Source: Cellulomonas persica (GTDB lineage Bacteria > Actinomycetota > Actinomycetes > Actinomycetales > Cellulomonadaceae). From it: DNA of 64,000 nucleotides. Made by a program: the position numbers and the translations under genes. Shown one piece after another: positions 63,887 through 64,000 of the stretch. The notes beneath the pieces were generated by a model that searched no databases, had not been told where the DNA came from, and saw nothing but the letters and a program-made list of their open reading frames with translations. The DNA lies in contig NZ_BJUA01000016.1 of assembly GCF_007989825.1 (NCBI RefSeq), positions 1-64,000 on the forward strand, in the 5' to 3' direction. Position 1 is the stretch's first letter. Each line of letters opens with the position of its first letter.

Positions 63887-64000
63887 TCAGCTCGGCCCGG
63901 GGACCGGGCTCGCGCCCGGCCGGGGGCGCCGGAGCGCGGCGCGCCCGGCGTGCCGCAGGGTGTGCAGGTCGCGGCGCAGCGCCGGGACGACGAACGCGCA
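63887..64000 (-). CDS. C-terminal end of a gene running off the window
   Basis: The minus strand is open from the window edge to a TGA at 63887, giving 37 residues (CAFVVPALRRDLHTLRHAGR and a Pro/Gly-rich end). Its position past a terminator and in convergent orientation supports a real 3' end. Too little remains to name a product; another surface-glycan gene is likely from context. Confidence 0.5.
   Translation of the reverse strand, partial: CAFVVPALRRDLHTLRHAGRAALRRPRPGASPVPGPS

Overview
The window is about 70+ % GC throughout most of its length, with dense, short-spaced genes, frequent GTG starts, ATGA/GTGA overlaps and apparent leaderless promoters. Together with a conserved actinobacterial gene order (Pmt mannosyltransferase / rsmI ... 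metG-tatD-rpfB-ksgA-ispE ... glmU-prs-rplY-pth, the same neighbourhood as Rv1002c-Rv1018c of Mycobacterium tuberculosis) this points to a high-GC actinobacterium. The protein flavour (GH20, large secreted repeat proteins, extensive exopolysaccharide genes) suggests Micrococcales and perhaps a Cellulomonas relative; the genus is my inference, not proven by the sequence.

Region 1 (1-6.5 kb) is accessory DNA with visibly lower GC. It holds a partial cupin gene, a heavy-metal P-type ATPase with its metal-binding domain split off as a separate HMA protein, a divergent Crp/Fnr regulator with an FNR-like palindrome between them, a short remnant of a BREX BrxL gene, an IS3-family element and an IS110-family element. 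A strong hairpin at 6536-6567 marks the return to chromosomal sequence.

Region 2 (6.6-30 kb) contains a CYTH-fold protein next to a CYTH-Ppx/GppA fusion (probable polyphosphate metabolism), a 1346-residue secreted alpha/beta hydrolase with Ig-like repeats, a PadR/HAAS pair in which padR carries an in-frame stop, a bile-acid:Na+ symporter-like carrier, a GH20 hexosaminidase, a protein O-mannosyltransferase with a long repetitive N-terminal tail, rsmI, a nicotinamidase, a PQQ-type sugar dehydrogenase lipoprotein, a pair of type-VII-secretion-like proteins, a large LuxR-type ATPase regulator, and a processive-type GT2 followed by a 52-residue peptide that is essentially a bare LAXTG sorting signal.

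Region 3 (30-49.6 kb) is housekeeping: metG, tatD, two tandem G5/DUF348 cell-wall hydrolases (the second rpfB) sharing an MtrA-like direct repeat upstream, ksgA, ispE, a leaderless arsR-SRPBCC pair, an ABC-F ATPase, MarR and TetR regulators, tRNA-Gln(UUG), a secreted carboxypeptidase-regulatory-like repeat protein, glmU, prs, rplY and pth.

Region 4 (49.7-64 kb) is an exopolysaccharide/cell-surface glycan locus: a polyprenyl-phosphate sugar-1-phosphate transferase, DUF4012 protein, two paralogous secreted beta-helix proteins, five glycosyltransferases (GT2 and GT4/DUF1972 types) and a CDP-alcohol phosphatidyltransferase. Two Crp-like operators and a shared CGGGYGAAAY element lie in its intergenic regions, suggesting co-regulation. 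No CRISPR array or rRNA gene was seen.
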